Shown here: one piece after another, positions 46,601 to 56,698 of the stretch
How the letters are laid out: the number at the start of each line of letters is the position of its first letter
How positions within the stretch are numbered: the first letter of the stretch is position 1
Source: Alternaria dauci
Lineage: Eukaryota > Ascomycota > Dothideomycetes > Pleosporales > Pleosporaceae
Direction of reading: 5' to 3'
Length of the DNA: 64,000 nt
Assembly: GCF_042100115.1 (NCBI RefSeq)
Contig: NC_091276.1
Location: 1,860,001-1,924,000, forward strand
Program-made: the position numbers and the translations under genes
The notes under the pieces: generated by a model
Databases searched by the model: none
What the model was told of the DNA's origin: nothing
Seen by the model: the letters and a program-made list of their open reading frames with translations, nothing else

Positions 46601-47854
46601 ACGTGATCGCTCTCGACGAGGCGCGGAGTCACCCCCTGAGGAATAATCTCGTTCGGTGGTCTGTTGAATGGGCAGATGTTGGGAGGGTTTCGCAGCAGGT
46701 TGATGAGGAGCAGTGAGCTGGTTGTTTCTCGGTTCTCTAGATACACTTGTACCACGAATCTGGTTCCAACCTACAGTCGCTTCTGCGGCCCATCGAGGGG
46801 GTAGAGTCAACGTAGATGGGTCTCTTGACCTGTCTCTCTTGTTCAAGAAGGTTGAATAGCGCGATTGCAGTGCCGAGTATTGGCGTGTGGGCATGTCCAT
46901 GTTAAACTCGGCCGTGATTCTGGCCCATGGAAACTGCTTGACTTCTTTGAGGAAGATGAGGTATTGGTCCTGCTCGGCATCGAATGGGTTCACCTGCCTT
47001 CTTCGGCCAGTGGATGGTGGAGGACGTATCTCCGAACTCTGTGAAAGAGCGGATGAATGGGATGTAGCGACTGCTGGTCCAAGCCCAGGGGGAGCGTTTG
47101 CGGCACTTGCTTTGGTATCCGATGTATGTTGCAATGCCGGCTCTGCAGGCGACGAAACATCGGACATGACACTGTCATGATCCTCTTCGGAAGGCTCCTC
47201 GGCAGGACCGGCGAAGTAGTTTGGGCTCGCAGCTGGCGAAGGGCGACTGCGCGGTCGTCCTGGGTCTCTACGTGATCCGTCTGCACTTGGTTGCCGCATT
47301 TGCTTGTGCGCAGCTGCGTGGCGGGGCTGCTCTCGTTGGTTTGGTCCGTTTCCGACTGGGCTCGCGCGGTTCTCTGTCGACTGTCGACCGATATGTAGCG
47401 TGCGTGGGGTACTCATCTGAACGTTTTGCAGTAGAGTCGCAGGCGCGGTGTTCTTCAAGGCTCGATTGATGTCCTGTACCGACGGAGACTTGTTGGCTGC
47501 ACCGGATCCCGACATCTTCATTCGCTTGGCTGGCCTTTCGGCGGGGCTTCCACTGTGTGCATGCCCAGGAACTGGCACATAGCTATTTGGTGCCGCGTCG
47601 TTGCGCACCATGTTCGCTACGTTTGTCGCCGTCGATGCGCTTCCGGGGAATGGAGGGTGTGGATGTGCGTATGTGGGTCGCGCCGTGGAGACATGTGGCC
47701 GTGGTGGTGAGGGTCTCATGGAGGGGTTGTGCGCCCCCGAGAGCAACGAGGACAACGGGCCCTCGTCGCTTTCTTGCGCGTCGTCATGGTAGGCGCGGTT
47801 GACTATCGAGTGTCGCCAGTCGCTGCCGTTGCGTTTGTTAGACATGTTACTCAT
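43661..47854 (-). CDS. Large WD40-repeat protein with Myb-like and zinc-ribbon segments
   Basis: Uninterrupted minus-strand frame; ATG 47854 gives 1397 residues (47902 and 47845 are alternatives). Residues 1-280 are disordered and Pro/Ser-rich. About 290-350 is a Myb/SANT-like helix bundle (DAEQDQYLIFLKEVKQFPWA, ITAEFNMDMPTRQYSALQSR). About 590-640 is helical, LisH-like (LRELLKDFTDAQILRLVESL). About 670-1120 forms a beta-propeller of WD40 repeats (HTVAWAPDGEHFAAG, DIHTVAW, LYSGSSDGVVKVWD). About 1265-1335 has a Cys-rich zinc region (SKCSRCSRP, LVLCERCSFACFRCGS, NCDACEGVW). The architecture suggests a chromatin or ubiquitin-ligase adaptor. A relation to the heterochromatin WD40 proteins DIM-9/Raf1 is conceivable but untested. 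A possible upstream exon near 47930 cannot be excluded. Confidence 0.8.
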   Translation of the reverse strand: MSNMSNKRNGSDWRHSIVNRAYHDDAQESDEGPLSSLLSGAHNPSMRPSPPRPHVSTARPTYAHPHPPFPGSASTATNVANMVRNDAAPNSYVPVPGHAHSGSPAERPAKRMKMSGSGAANKSPSVQDINRALKNTAPATLLQNVQMSTPRTLHIGRQSTENRASPVGNGPNQREQPRHAAAHKQMRQPSADGSRRDPGRPRSRPSPAASPNYFAGPAEEPSEEDHDSVMSDVSSPAEPALQHTSDTKASAANAPPGLGPAVATSHSSALSQSSEIRPPPSTGRRRQVNPFDAEQDQYLIFLKEVKQFPWARITAEFNMDMPTRQYSALQSRYSTFLNKRDRSRDPSTLTLPPRWAAEATVGWNQIRGTSVSREPRNNQLTAPHQPAAKPSQHLPIQQTTERDYSSGGDSAPRRERSRRAQRVNYTWPKQRGVAQDGVEDYIDDFFGSVADDSAPTRSETPQEHDAPLPNEAVAVDNDPVEVHFDAEDAALGLSLNTNSHSNATHAKHVPYLSSGQRLAMQSPSTGSDWDQLSSRDWQGSILHVDFSQAEIKVVEKTVASIMSVRTRHSAKARRLRELLKDFTDAQILRLVESLRLRLPCRDRSSIEAFVHDAVAGNIAENPQIQRLAAARPNTDMQSIQKPSTASIIRQRELGRQSRRGWHAASKPVTYQITNKFMDSMGPAACWTGASSDIHTVAWAPDGEHFAAGAVAVDDPDSMQYNRPNNLLFGSIMHGTIHELAEHYKIRERTESGANSSHAMFASQDPKLYTTVTSVAFSNSSNIMYSSGYDGHIGIWKPDTNADSAQPFLGAKLNVKDKIDILSVNQMHSGVIATAAKVFNQKAIRVLRIDEDEPWQFEKSSFHSNKAVDRMDLRILPTALQFEPTSGKQLLAGFGANMKETGFDMTGDLCLWDVETKAPYYIHGSNRNVFDVAFNSLRSGVPMFAAGCVAVGSNVNRGTRSTVRLYDVRDGNKFTCPLEIECTALDMNDLVWCPHDEYLIAAGCTDGRAYVWDMRWPDVPLRVLSHSRSLMPLQEGIKHEITDTGVRFLSWGENATRLYSGSSDGVVKVWDVTRAEENTFIKDLITCDSGIMSAAFSADYSKLVVGEVNGSVNVLEVGRDDTTIKEADRLRYMPYQDDEQDEIQDHETGDINRLASESGIAEGKHLLHTQQLQTVPVGSLPIRQVVQGQNYDGPFDESIDAPFLREQALQFQRSLTTPLEPQCSIPACKDNLHKITREDVGDSGRSADRIPDELRRQWMAIDAKTMIPGKSKCSRCSRPARPPIDTSDLVLCERCSFACFRCGSVNHIAPATTTLNCDACEGVWDIGVLGYECIQQPQSQPRLHSNDVELDVPALNKWGDGARADREDDFDTTHGDEMNALTDYYLSLAIDRPESPPL

Positions 47855-48234
47855 GGTACGTCGTGGGAGGACGTGGAATTGTAGGAAATACGAGGGGGCC
47901 AATACCGAGGGAGGAACTCACTTCATTGCCGTCGATGAGAGAAGCAGTCAACACGTCCATGAACTTCACCGTGACTGTCGTCGCGTTGGGTGGTTTTACG
48001 ACCGACCGCGTACCCCTGCTAGCCGTGGCTTTAGCGTCGTGTGGCGTCGCCCATTCACATGAGAGCGGAACGCTACCGCCTTTGTGACAGCAGCATTGAA
48101 CATGATAGAATATGATAGTATGCACATTAGACATTACATGTTACGATAGAGACTCTCGATTACGTAGGCAATGTAGCAAACCATATCAAAACATGTCGGA
48201 TCACAAAACTATCACGCTCCCTCGCACCCGCGCC
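47855..48234. other. Intergenic region, WD40 promoter and permease 3' flank
   Basis: A minus-strand frame (48134-47847) crosses this spacer and includes MDVLTASLIDGNE followed by a GTGAGT donor-like site near 47922. It could be an upstream exon of the WD40 gene or part of its 5' UTR; no matching acceptor is clear. Confidence 0.35.
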
Positions 48235-49948
48235 CTAATAGACCTTACTACTGTCTGGACTGCCATCCACTACCTTGTCTTTATCACCCCGGCCCTCAAT
48301 ATCCTGCCTGCTATCTTGCACCGCCAACCCCGCAACAACAGTTTCCTCGCCAGGCGCAGCGTCTTTCGGCACAGGCGGTCCGGAAAACTCCTTTCTGCCG
48401 CGGATGAAATACCACCCCACGCTGATGGCCGCGAAACCCGCAAACACAACACTTGCGTAGTTCATGGTAGCCGCTTCAACCGGCAGACTGACCGGCATAC
48501 AGAAAAGCACGACTGCGAGGCAGATCCAGGCAATCATGGCGATGTTAATGGCGTAACCGAAGCGGCCGAGCGAATACGACGAATGCTGCACAGCCTTACG
48601 ACCACGCAGTACGGAGATGAGAATGGGCATGCCGTAGGATGTGGAAAGACAGATTGTAGCCACACCAGTGAAGGAATTGAAAGCGGCCGAGGAACCGAAG
48701 TAGATGAGGCCGAGGAGACAGTCGACCACTGTCGAGAGGACGAGTGCCATGAGAGGGATGTCGAAGCGTTTGTCTACCTTGGCCCATAGTCGCGAACCGG
48801 GGATCGCGCCGTCGCGGGCGAAGGCGTACGTGCAGCGTGAGGCTGCAGTCAACGCACCGGTGCCAGCGAAGAAGAGAATGCCAAGGATGAGGAAGAGGAG
48901 TCCGAAGCCACCGCCTGCACTGCCAGTGACAGTCTTGAAGAGCAAGCCAATGGGTTGTCCGTTGGCGACATCGAGAAGCATTTGTACGTCGGGGAGAACG
49001 AAGAGGATGGGGATCAGGTAGATGACACCCGTGACACCGGCCGCAGCGACGGAGAGAACGATGGCTTTGGGGACTTCGCGGGATGGGTTGGAAACCTCTT
49101 CGCACATGGCGGCAACCATGCCGTAACCAGTCAACGTGTAAGCAGCCTGTAGAAGACCAACGAAGAAAGCCCATCCGGATGGCCTAGAAGTAAAGTCAAC
49201 ATAACCAATCCTCGATGCGGTTCAAGATGGAAAGGCCAACGTACCATCCACTCTGACTAGCATCGTAATGCGTAAACACAAAGTCAGCATCCCTCTTGTT
49301 ATCCGCCATGCTCAACAGCACAACCATGATAACCACCACACTGGTCGCCGTCCAGTAGATACAAATCTTGTTGATCAGATCCAGATACTTTGCTCCAAAG
49401 ATATTCACACTCATGCAGACAAGCATAACAGCCCAGAACGCAAGCACAGTCTGCCATTCATTCGGCACAAAGTCTTCATCCCAGAGCGTGATGGCGGACA
49501 GAATGAGCTGGCCGCCCGAGAAATTGATCGAAAGCGTAACAGTCCAGTTTCCAACAAGAGTCAACCAGCCCGTAACCCACGAGGCAATGGGCGCCCACTC
49601 GCGTGTCGAAAGCATGGCCGACCAGTAGTACACGCCGCCAGCCGTAGGATATACCGCGCAGATTTCCGCGAGCGAAGCAGCGATGGCCAGGGAGATGAGA
49701 GAGACAAGGATCCAGCCGTACAGCACAGTGACCGATTGCCCATCCGTAAGCGTAATGTAGAGTGTTGTGGAGAGACCGAAAGGGACAGCCATGATGGCAA
49801 AAGACATGCCGAGAACGCTCAACATGGATAGATTCCGGGGCAGCTCAGACTGGTAGCCCATCTTCGCGAGCGCAGCGTCGGCGCCAGGGTCATTGACCGA
49901 TGCTCGTCTTTGGCCGCCATCTTCGCTGATGGAAACACTCTTCGCCAT
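48235..49948 (-). CDS. APC-superfamily amino-acid/choline permease
   Basis: Exons 49948-49245 and 49183-48235 (61-nt intron, phase 2) give 550 residues. After a polar N-terminus, MGYQSELPRNLSMLSVLGMS opens the first helix, and AEICAVYPTAGGVYYWSAML is the conserved helix 3 region of fungal GABA/choline transporters (Uga4 and Hnm1 types). About 12 hydrophobic segments follow; MCEEVSNPSREVPKAIVLS is the typical loop between helices 6 and 7. The C-terminal 55 residues are hydrophilic. It probably imports choline, GABA or a related amine at the plasma or vacuolar membrane; the exact substrate cannot be read from sequence. It is upstream of the WD40 gene on the same strand but separately promoted. 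Confidence 0.9.
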
Positions 49949-51187
49949 GATTCTCTTCCTTTCCTAGCGATCAATTGCTGTGTAGCGCCAAAACCCGACT
50001 CTTGACTGTGCGACGACGTGCGCTGCGATAAAATAGAAATGGCGAAGACGACTCCAAAGCCCGGGTATCGCGACCAACCAGTCCAGTCCAGTCCAGTCCA
50101 ACGTTTTATAAAGGCGCGCACGACCACTGATAACAGAGCGACAACCAAACCGTGTATGCTATTAGGGATAAGAACACGAGAAATCGGAACCCGCAAAGAT
50201 AAAAGACGAAAACAATCACACGAGCGAGCGAGCGTCCCGACAAATTCCCCGCAGCTGGCAACCGCGCCGGCGTTAAAGTCTAGACTAGGGTCTTAGGGCA
50301 GGAGCAGCTGCGAAATGCGCAAAATGCGACGCTGCAATCGTTCGCTCCACACACACGAGTCGAGTCGAGAGCCGGAGCGCGTCAGAAAAACAGATAGGCG
50401 TTTAATTCGATATAGAGAATCGCCGACAACAATAGACATCAAGTAAGCGCGATAAGCAACCTCGGTCCATCGTCAGCATCGTCATCGTCATCGTCCCCCA
50501 TCGAAACACCTACCTGCAGCAGCAGTCAGTCGCAATGCCACACACACAGATTGGCGTGTACAGTCCCAGTCCACCACCCCGGCACGCGCGCAGCATGTCA
50601 CCGATCGAAGCCGCATGCGTCATCTCCGTTCTCCGTTGTCGGGTGTGCATGCCGGACTGGGACCGAATCGGTCGCGTGCGTTCTTTGTGGGGTCAAGGCT
50701 GACCTGTCGGCGGCAGCCGGCCCAGCCAGCAACCAGCCAGCTTCCGAGCAAAAGGCCGTTCCTCGTATCTTTTGTGGAGGGCGTTGTGGGAAGCTGGGGC
50801 CGCCCACCCCCCGGGTGGGACACGTTTTTTTTTTATCGGCGTCCAGTCGAATTATTTACACATTCAAAAGATACGAACGACGACGACGATAATGCAGCAA
50901 CACGGGATAGGGTGGGAAGAATAATAATCTGAAAAATGATTGCCATTATAGTACAAATGTTGTCCCGGAAAAGAAAAAAAACGCGCTCGACTAAATGCTT
51001 AATGCTCCATCTAATGCAGGAACACCCAAAAGCATGCGCGCGTCTCCCCCTTGGTGCCGAATCCCGTCATGATACTATCATCCCATACATGTCGTGAATC
51101 CGATCCGAGCTGATAACAACAACAGGCATCCATTCATCTCCGTCTAATCTCCTTTTCCATGTACTCATCGACCTTCCGTAACACTTT
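49949..51187. other. Intergenic region between SEC16 and permease genes
   Basis: Holds the permease promoter and SEC16 3' flank. A (TCCAG)n run occurs at about 50085-50102 and CATCGTCATCGTCATCGTC near 50475-50493. The + frame 50551-50892 ends past a T9 run and is antisense-overlapped; no gene is supported. Confidence 0.45.
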
Positions 51188-54100
51188 CTACTTCGCCATG
51201 ACATCGACATAGCGACCGGCCTTCTTCTTCTTGCTTGCTGGTCCCTTTCTGGCTTGGGGTGCACCCAGCAAATCATCAATACTACTAGCATTGCTCATAC
51301 CAGTACCCGGTCGTGATGGCGGTCCTGATGCAGCACCGAAGCTCGGTCTGGCTAGCGCAGGTGGTTTAGGACCACCACCCAAACCTTCTTCATCAGACTC
51401 TGGGATACCTGGTGTAGAGGCGCGGGAGGCAGCACCGCCCATTGGAGGCGGCATAGAGGAAGAACGAGGGTTGGATGTAGGTGGACGCAGTGCGCCGGGA
51501 GGACCCATAGGCGGGGTGGGCGCGCCGCCAGAGGCACTTCGAGCTGCGCCGGGAGGGCCAGCGCGTGGAGGCGGTGGTGTTGCAGCGGGCCTACCCGTGT
51601 CTGCCGCGCCGCCCTTCTTGTTTACCCACTTGCCAAGATCCGTATCGTAGTAGAAGCTGCTCTCTTCTCCCAGTTTAGCCTTGATGGGACCGGGGGCTGC
51701 GTTGGGGTCTTTCTTAAACCACCCAGACAGCCATCCTCCTTTCTTGGCTGCTGCGGCTTCCTTGTCACGCTGCGCATCTGCCTCGGCGGCTTTGCGGAAT
51801 GCCTCGTCTGCCTTCTTGTCTGCTTCTGACTTGGAGCTGCTGCCTCCACTGATCTTCAGAGCCGAGGCGCGGGCAGCAAGGTCGTCGTCGTCGTCGAGGT
51901 CCATGAAAGATTTCTTCTTGGTGACTTGCTTCTCCTCCTCCTTCTTATCGTCCTCATCGTCCTCGTCAGGGTTGTAGGGCTGGTATGCGGGAGGTTCAAA
52001 GGTAGATGAAGAAGGTCCATATCGATCATATGTCAACTCGTTCTCTGTCGGCTGGTTCGGCTCATCGGAGTTCGCTTGCGGCTGGTAACCACCAAATGCA
52101 GGGGTCGAGGAAGAGTCCTGAACTGGAGGAGTGGGCATGTAAGGACTGCCCAAGGACGGCTGGGCCGGACTGTACTCTGGACGAAGGGGAGAGTACGATT
52201 GTGCCTTGGCTTGTGTGCGTGCACTCGGTGGGCTCAATTGGGTCTGCGTAGGGCTGTATATGTTTGATGTCGGCGTCATAGGCGTATAGTTGTCGGATGC
52301 TGCTCGCATACCAAAGCCGTCGTTCGACTCCATCGACGGCCGACCACCAGGCTCGTAACGAGATCGCTGCTGCTCCGAGGAAGACCTTGGTACGTATGCG
52401 TTCGATGGTGCGTACCTTGAGTTGCCTGGTGCTGGTGGCTGTGCGGGCACACCGTAGCCAGACATTGCGCCATAAAGATCCGCATTCGAATGTGAAGGCG
52501 TAAGGGAAGGGCTATCACCGGCAATCTTAGCGAAAGGTCCAACCTCGGACCCGCTTGACTTGCTGGCCGTGTTATCCTCGTCGTCCCCTGCAATGAAGCT
52601 ATTAAACTTTGACAGTAGCGAGCTTCCAACCTTGTCCATACTAGGCTTCGAAATCCACGACGAAGAACCATCCTTGGGAGACTGCGACAGTCGCTTGCCC
52701 AAATCGTCGAGGCTGGCAATGAAAGCGGCGTTGTAGTATAGCGAAGGTACTGTTGTAGCCTTCATGGCGGCTGCAATAGAGTCACAATATGCCTGTGCAT
52801 CGGTCCTGTACCCGTTCTCGGCTAGTTGATACGCATGTGCAAGTTTATAGCTCTGCAAATGCGGCAGGACAAACAAGCCAGTCGGCGATGCCAACGACAT
52901 TGCGAACTCGTACACTTCAGTCAGCAGTATCGGCTCCATCTCGACACCCATCTCCAAAGGAGTCAAGCGGTGATCAGCGCCGATCAGTACGAGATCAGCC
53001 TGAGGGTCATCGACTCCACTGACCTTCAGAACTGAACGGGCGAAGATGAAGCATACATGTGCAGCCTCGACACGACCATACTGGGCCAGGAGCCTTCCAA
53101 GCGAGAGCAGTGCTGATGCATCACCTTCACTGCGATTGTTCAGGATCAGCGCAACCGTCTCGCGCCACTTGTCGAGGCCTTGAAGTGCATTCTGTGTTGC
53201 GCCAGCACCGTCAGCGCTCACCATCTGGAAACCGGCACGAGCTGAAGCTGGCACTAGTTCGTCGATGCAATCCTCATGGTTGCCAGCAAAGACTTCATAC
53301 AGTACAGCCAATGCTTGGTTGCTGCGTCCGGCCTTCTTGACCTCCTTTCGAACGAACTCTTGGACAACCTGCTTCCATATGTCCTTACTGAGAGTGGAAG
53401 ACAACAACATAGCGTGGCCCCATAGTCGCTGGTCGACAGCGTGCCAGACAGCCTTCTCGCGGTCACCCTTCACGAGCATGCTTTGCAAGTCTTCGACGGC
53501 ACGGGGATCAACAGGTTCTGCCTGAAGGTTGGAGGTGTTGGATCTTGAACGCCCGACAATATCGGCTGCTGTGGAGTATGATCCCGCTTCATCCGATGAC
53601 TCCTCAACAGCCGGCGAAAGAAGCTTCTTGACAGCAGTTTCTGCAGGGGTGCCTTCCAATTTACCATCGTTGTCAACGAGGACCTGCATGACTTTCCAGA
53701 GAAGGGTGCGATCTTCCAGACGCTTGAGCTCGTCTTCGCTCATAGTATGTTCAAGCCCTGGCTCTTTGGACTGGTTGTCGAGTGCTTCAATCTTGCGACC
53801 TAGCCATGCGGATACCTCCTTCTTCTTTCCCTTAGCCTTGAGGGGGCCTGGAAACTTGGCGATGTCTTCTGGTAGAGGGAATACCTCTTTAAGACTCTGA
53901 ATACGGACCTCACCAGGATTGCTCTTCATCATCGGCACGGATCCGCCACCACCATACCTGGGAATCTGCTTAGGGAAGCTCGTCACAACATGACCTCCTA
54001 GACCCCAGGTGAACACAGGATGACCCTTCCATCTTTCGAGTGGATCTGCCGAACGCTCGTCTTCAGGAGCAATGAAATCATAGGTCGTGGATGCTTGCCG

Positions 54101-56698
54101 ACGATGAGGAATCTTGTTGACAGTACTGGAAGCGGTAGACTGGCCACCATAGATGGCAGACGGCATCATGCCGTACGGAGTCCCTGTGCTTTCCGAGCTA
54201 CTATATCCGCGTACGGGCTGTTTCATGGTTTGTGTTGGAGATTGGGGGTGGGAGCGCTGTGGAGCTCCTGGCTGAGCTGGCTGGTATCTCGGTGCGTAGC
54301 TGTCAGTCTTGCGTGGTGAGCCGACTGCTGACGAAGGTGTACTTCTTAGAGGTGGAGTCTCTGATCTTCCAGATGTAGGTGGCCTCGAACTGAGAATTGG
54401 CTCTGGCTCTTGCTCTTCAATCTCACTAACCTCTCCTAGCGGGCTTCTGATGGGGGGACGGGGCATTCCATCAGCCGATTGCGAAAGGTGATGGTTTGGA
54501 GCATGTTGCGCATGGTTGTCAGAAACCTGCTCCTGCTGGTGAGGCATGCTGTGGAATGCTAGCGGACTGGAAGTACGGGGCGCAAAAGGCTGCGAGGGAG
54601 TTCGCGTCAAGTTGTTATGCGGTTCGGATTGATAACGAGCATGCGGTGCCTGCGACGGAGCAGGCGAGTATCGCTGGTTTGCTGCTGGTGCGCTTGGTGG
54701 TGCAGGGGAGTATCGTGAGTTGGCAGCTGGTCCCGAGGGAGGTGGAGCTGGAGAATATCTGCTCGTTGAAGGTGGCACCTGGGCCGGCTGAGGGACGGGA
54801 AGACTGTTCGTTCGTGTAGGTACCGATGGCTGACTGGGGAACATGGGTAACTGCTCTGGCTGCCTGAACGGAGGAGGTGTCGCGACTTTAGCAGCATCCG
54901 GAATGAACTCGTTCCTCAGAGACGACGTGGAAGCCGTACGCTCCTTTGGTGGTAGCTGTGGGGGCGGATGGCTAACTGGAGGGTGAGGTTGGACAGGGAC
55001 GTTCGGTTGCGGGGTGTAGCGTCCAGATGGGCGTGGCTTGGATGTGACGGGCAGCTCAGCGAAGAAGTCACTTGAAGGTGATTTCGCCGTGACGGCAGGT
55101 TTTGGTGGTGCAGCCAGTTGGGGCATGCCAGTCATCTGAGACTGCATAGAGTGGCCCGAGGATGGTGGAGACAGACTAGAGACAGACATGCTTGATGCCA
55201 TCGGCGGCCGTGGAGGCCCAGGAGGTACAGTGTTGGAAGACACACTGCTGATCCGCGGTGGTGGCGGAGTGGGCAGTACAGCTGAGACTGTCGTTCGCGG
55301 AGCAGGTCGCTTTCGGGTGGTCACGATATCTTCTGGCAAATCGTAAGGCGAAGCGTAACCTCCTTTGGACTTGTCTACAAAACTTTGTGCTGAGCTTGCC
55401 ATTGGCGGTCGAGGTGGCTGCTGCTGCTGCTGTTGGTATGCCAGATTTCGTCCAAAGCCATCGTAAGCTGGTGCGGCTGGTGCTTGGGGAGCATACGGGT
55501 TCGCCGCCGGGGCAAGCACAGGGGCTACTGGCGCAGTTTGAGGAGCATACCGGCTCGCCGTCCCTGAGGGAGCGGCTTGCGTTGGTTGCGCTGCTGGTGC
55601 AGGTGCGGGTGGTTCGTCTTCGAGGAAACCTTCGTCGTCACTCAGCTCGATAACGGGTGCATCCTCGGCATCAGGTAGGAAGTCATCGTCCAAGTCTAGA
55701 TCCAGATCCCACTCGCTCTTCTCGGGGGCTTTTGACTCGGTTTGTACCACATGTGCACCAGGCGTCTGGTCTACGGCCTGCGCAGGTTCGATCTGTTGGC
55801 TCGCAATCACACCGAAAAAGTCCTCTGCCTCGTCTGGATTCCCCCAGTCATCGTCGGCTCCCGTGTTGCCGCCTACGGTTGTATTTCCGATGTTGTCGTC
55901 TCCGACTGTCGTCCCAACAGCTTCGGCCATTGGCGTCTCTAGGGGTGGTTCCTGTGGTTTCCCACCGAGATCAAAGGGGTCGTCACCGGAACCGCCCCAT
56001 TCGTCTGCTTCGGTGTCTTCCACCAGGGGCACTTGTACACTCTCGGCCATGGCGTCCTCCAGAGCCGTAGTCTCGCCTTGGTGCTCGTAGTTCTCCTCTG
56101 CATGTTGCTCGGGTTCCGCCTCTTCTTCGGAGCTTTCCTCTTCGTTCCCCTCTTCTTCAGAGTCCTCCTCATCGCTGGATTCGGCTTCGGCTTCGGCGGG
56201 CGTCGCTTGTGATTCGCTGATATCGAGTGCCTGTGTCGCATTCACCAGATCGTCCTCGGGCCCACCGTCCGTTCCAAAGTCCAGAGGTTCTTTTGTCTGA
56301 GGTGGTTGCGCTCTTGGCGGTGATTGTATGGTGTCGTTGCGCTCGGGGGATTCGTCGCTCGAGCTTTCTTCTTCGGTCTCGGGCTTGCTCGCGGGCGCTG
56401 GAATGGCAGGCGCAACTACTGCGGGTTTAGAGGGGGCCTCTTCCTCGTCTTCGTCCTCATCCTCGCTCTCGTCTTCGTCATCCTCGTCATCCTCGTCGTC
56501 CTCGTCGTCCTCTTCTTCTGACGAGTCTGGTTTGGGTTGCTCGGATTGTGCGGTGGGATTCGCGCTGGCTGGTACGCCCGCACCGTTTTCGCTGCGCAAT
56601 GCCGGGTTCCACGATGTATTTGAAGGAACCGAGGGAGTAGAGGGGTTCGAGGGGGCGCCACCGTAGGCGTAGGAAAAGTTGGGGCCGTCTTCGTCCAT
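51188..56698 (-). CDS. SEC16: COPII coat assembly protein Sec16
   Basis: Uninterrupted minus-strand frame of 1836 residues. The N-terminal 860 residues are disordered, with a Glu/Asp tract (about 60-90) and long Pro/Gln/Ser stretches. The central conserved domain lies at about 880-990 (DPLERWKGHPVFTWGLGGHV, then FPLPEDIAKFPGPLKAKGKK). The helical ACE1-type domain follows at about 1070-1400 (GDREKAVWHAVDQRLWGHAM), which binds Sec13. The C-terminal region contains KAKLGEESSFYYDTDLGKWV (about 1685) and ends AGRYVDVMAK, the Sec23-binding end. Sec16 scaffolds ER exit sites for COPII vesicle budding. The length is usual for filamentous fungi. It diverges from NEO1 across 847 bp. Whether a short 5' exon exists cannot be settled here. 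Confidence 0.93.
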   Translation of the reverse strand: MDEDGPNFSYAYGGAPSNPSTPSVPSNTSWNPALRSENGAGVPASANPTAQSEQPKPDSSEEEDDEDDEDDEDDEDESEDEDEDEEEAPSKPAVVAPAIPAPASKPETEEESSSDESPERNDTIQSPPRAQPPQTKEPLDFGTDGGPEDDLVNATQALDISESQATPAEAEAESSDEEDSEEEGNEEESSEEEAEPEQHAEENYEHQGETTALEDAMAESVQVPLVEDTEADEWGGSGDDPFDLGGKPQEPPLETPMAEAVGTTVGDDNIGNTTVGGNTGADDDWGNPDEAEDFFGVIASQQIEPAQAVDQTPGAHVVQTESKAPEKSEWDLDLDLDDDFLPDAEDAPVIELSDDEGFLEDEPPAPAPAAQPTQAAPSGTASRYAPQTAPVAPVLAPAANPYAPQAPAAPAYDGFGRNLAYQQQQQQPPRPPMASSAQSFVDKSKGGYASPYDLPEDIVTTRKRPAPRTTVSAVLPTPPPPRISSVSSNTVPPGPPRPPMASSMSVSSLSPPSSGHSMQSQMTGMPQLAAPPKPAVTAKSPSSDFFAELPVTSKPRPSGRYTPQPNVPVQPHPPVSHPPPQLPPKERTASTSSLRNEFIPDAAKVATPPPFRQPEQLPMFPSQPSVPTRTNSLPVPQPAQVPPSTSRYSPAPPPSGPAANSRYSPAPPSAPAANQRYSPAPSQAPHARYQSEPHNNLTRTPSQPFAPRTSSPLAFHSMPHQQEQVSDNHAQHAPNHHLSQSADGMPRPPIRSPLGEVSEIEEQEPEPILSSRPPTSGRSETPPLRSTPSSAVGSPRKTDSYAPRYQPAQPGAPQRSHPQSPTQTMKQPVRGYSSSESTGTPYGMMPSAIYGGQSTASSTVNKIPHRRQASTTYDFIAPEDERSADPLERWKGHPVFTWGLGGHVVTSFPKQIPRYGGGGSVPMMKSNPGEVRIQSLKEVFPLPEDIAKFPGPLKAKGKKKEVSAWLGRKIEALDNQSKEPGLEHTMSEDELKRLEDRTLLWKVMQVLVDNDGKLEGTPAETAVKKLLSPAVEESSDEAGSYSTAADIVGRSRSNTSNLQAEPVDPRAVEDLQSMLVKGDREKAVWHAVDQRLWGHAMLLSSTLSKDIWKQVVQEFVRKEVKKAGRSNQALAVLYEVFAGNHEDCIDELVPASARAGFQMVSADGAGATQNALQGLDKWRETVALILNNRSEGDASALLSLGRLLAQYGRVEAAHVCFIFARSVLKVSGVDDPQADLVLIGADHRLTPLEMGVEMEPILLTEVYEFAMSLASPTGLFVLPHLQSYKLAHAYQLAENGYRTDAQAYCDSIAAAMKATTVPSLYYNAAFIASLDDLGKRLSQSPKDGSSSWISKPSMDKVGSSLLSKFNSFIAGDDEDNTASKSSGSEVGPFAKIAGDSPSLTPSHSNADLYGAMSGYGVPAQPPAPGNSRYAPSNAYVPRSSSEQQRSRYEPGGRPSMESNDGFGMRAASDNYTPMTPTSNIYSPTQTQLSPPSARTQAKAQSYSPLRPEYSPAQPSLGSPYMPTPPVQDSSSTPAFGGYQPQANSDEPNQPTENELTYDRYGPSSSTFEPPAYQPYNPDEDDEDDKKEEEKQVTKKKSFMDLDDDDDLAARASALKISGGSSSKSEADKKADEAFRKAAEADAQRDKEAAAAKKGGWLSGWFKKDPNAAPGPIKAKLGEESSFYYDTDLGKWVNKKGGAADTGRPAATPPPPRAGPPGAARSASGGAPTPPMGPPGALRPPTSNPRSSSMPPPMGGAASRASTPGIPESDEEGLGGGPKPPALARPSFGAASGPPSRPGTGMSNASSIDDLLGAPQARKGPASKKKKAGRYVDVMAK

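Noticed and set aside
50085..50102. (TCCAG)n short run
   Set aside because: Only about four units, a common microsatellite in an upstream region; no further structure.
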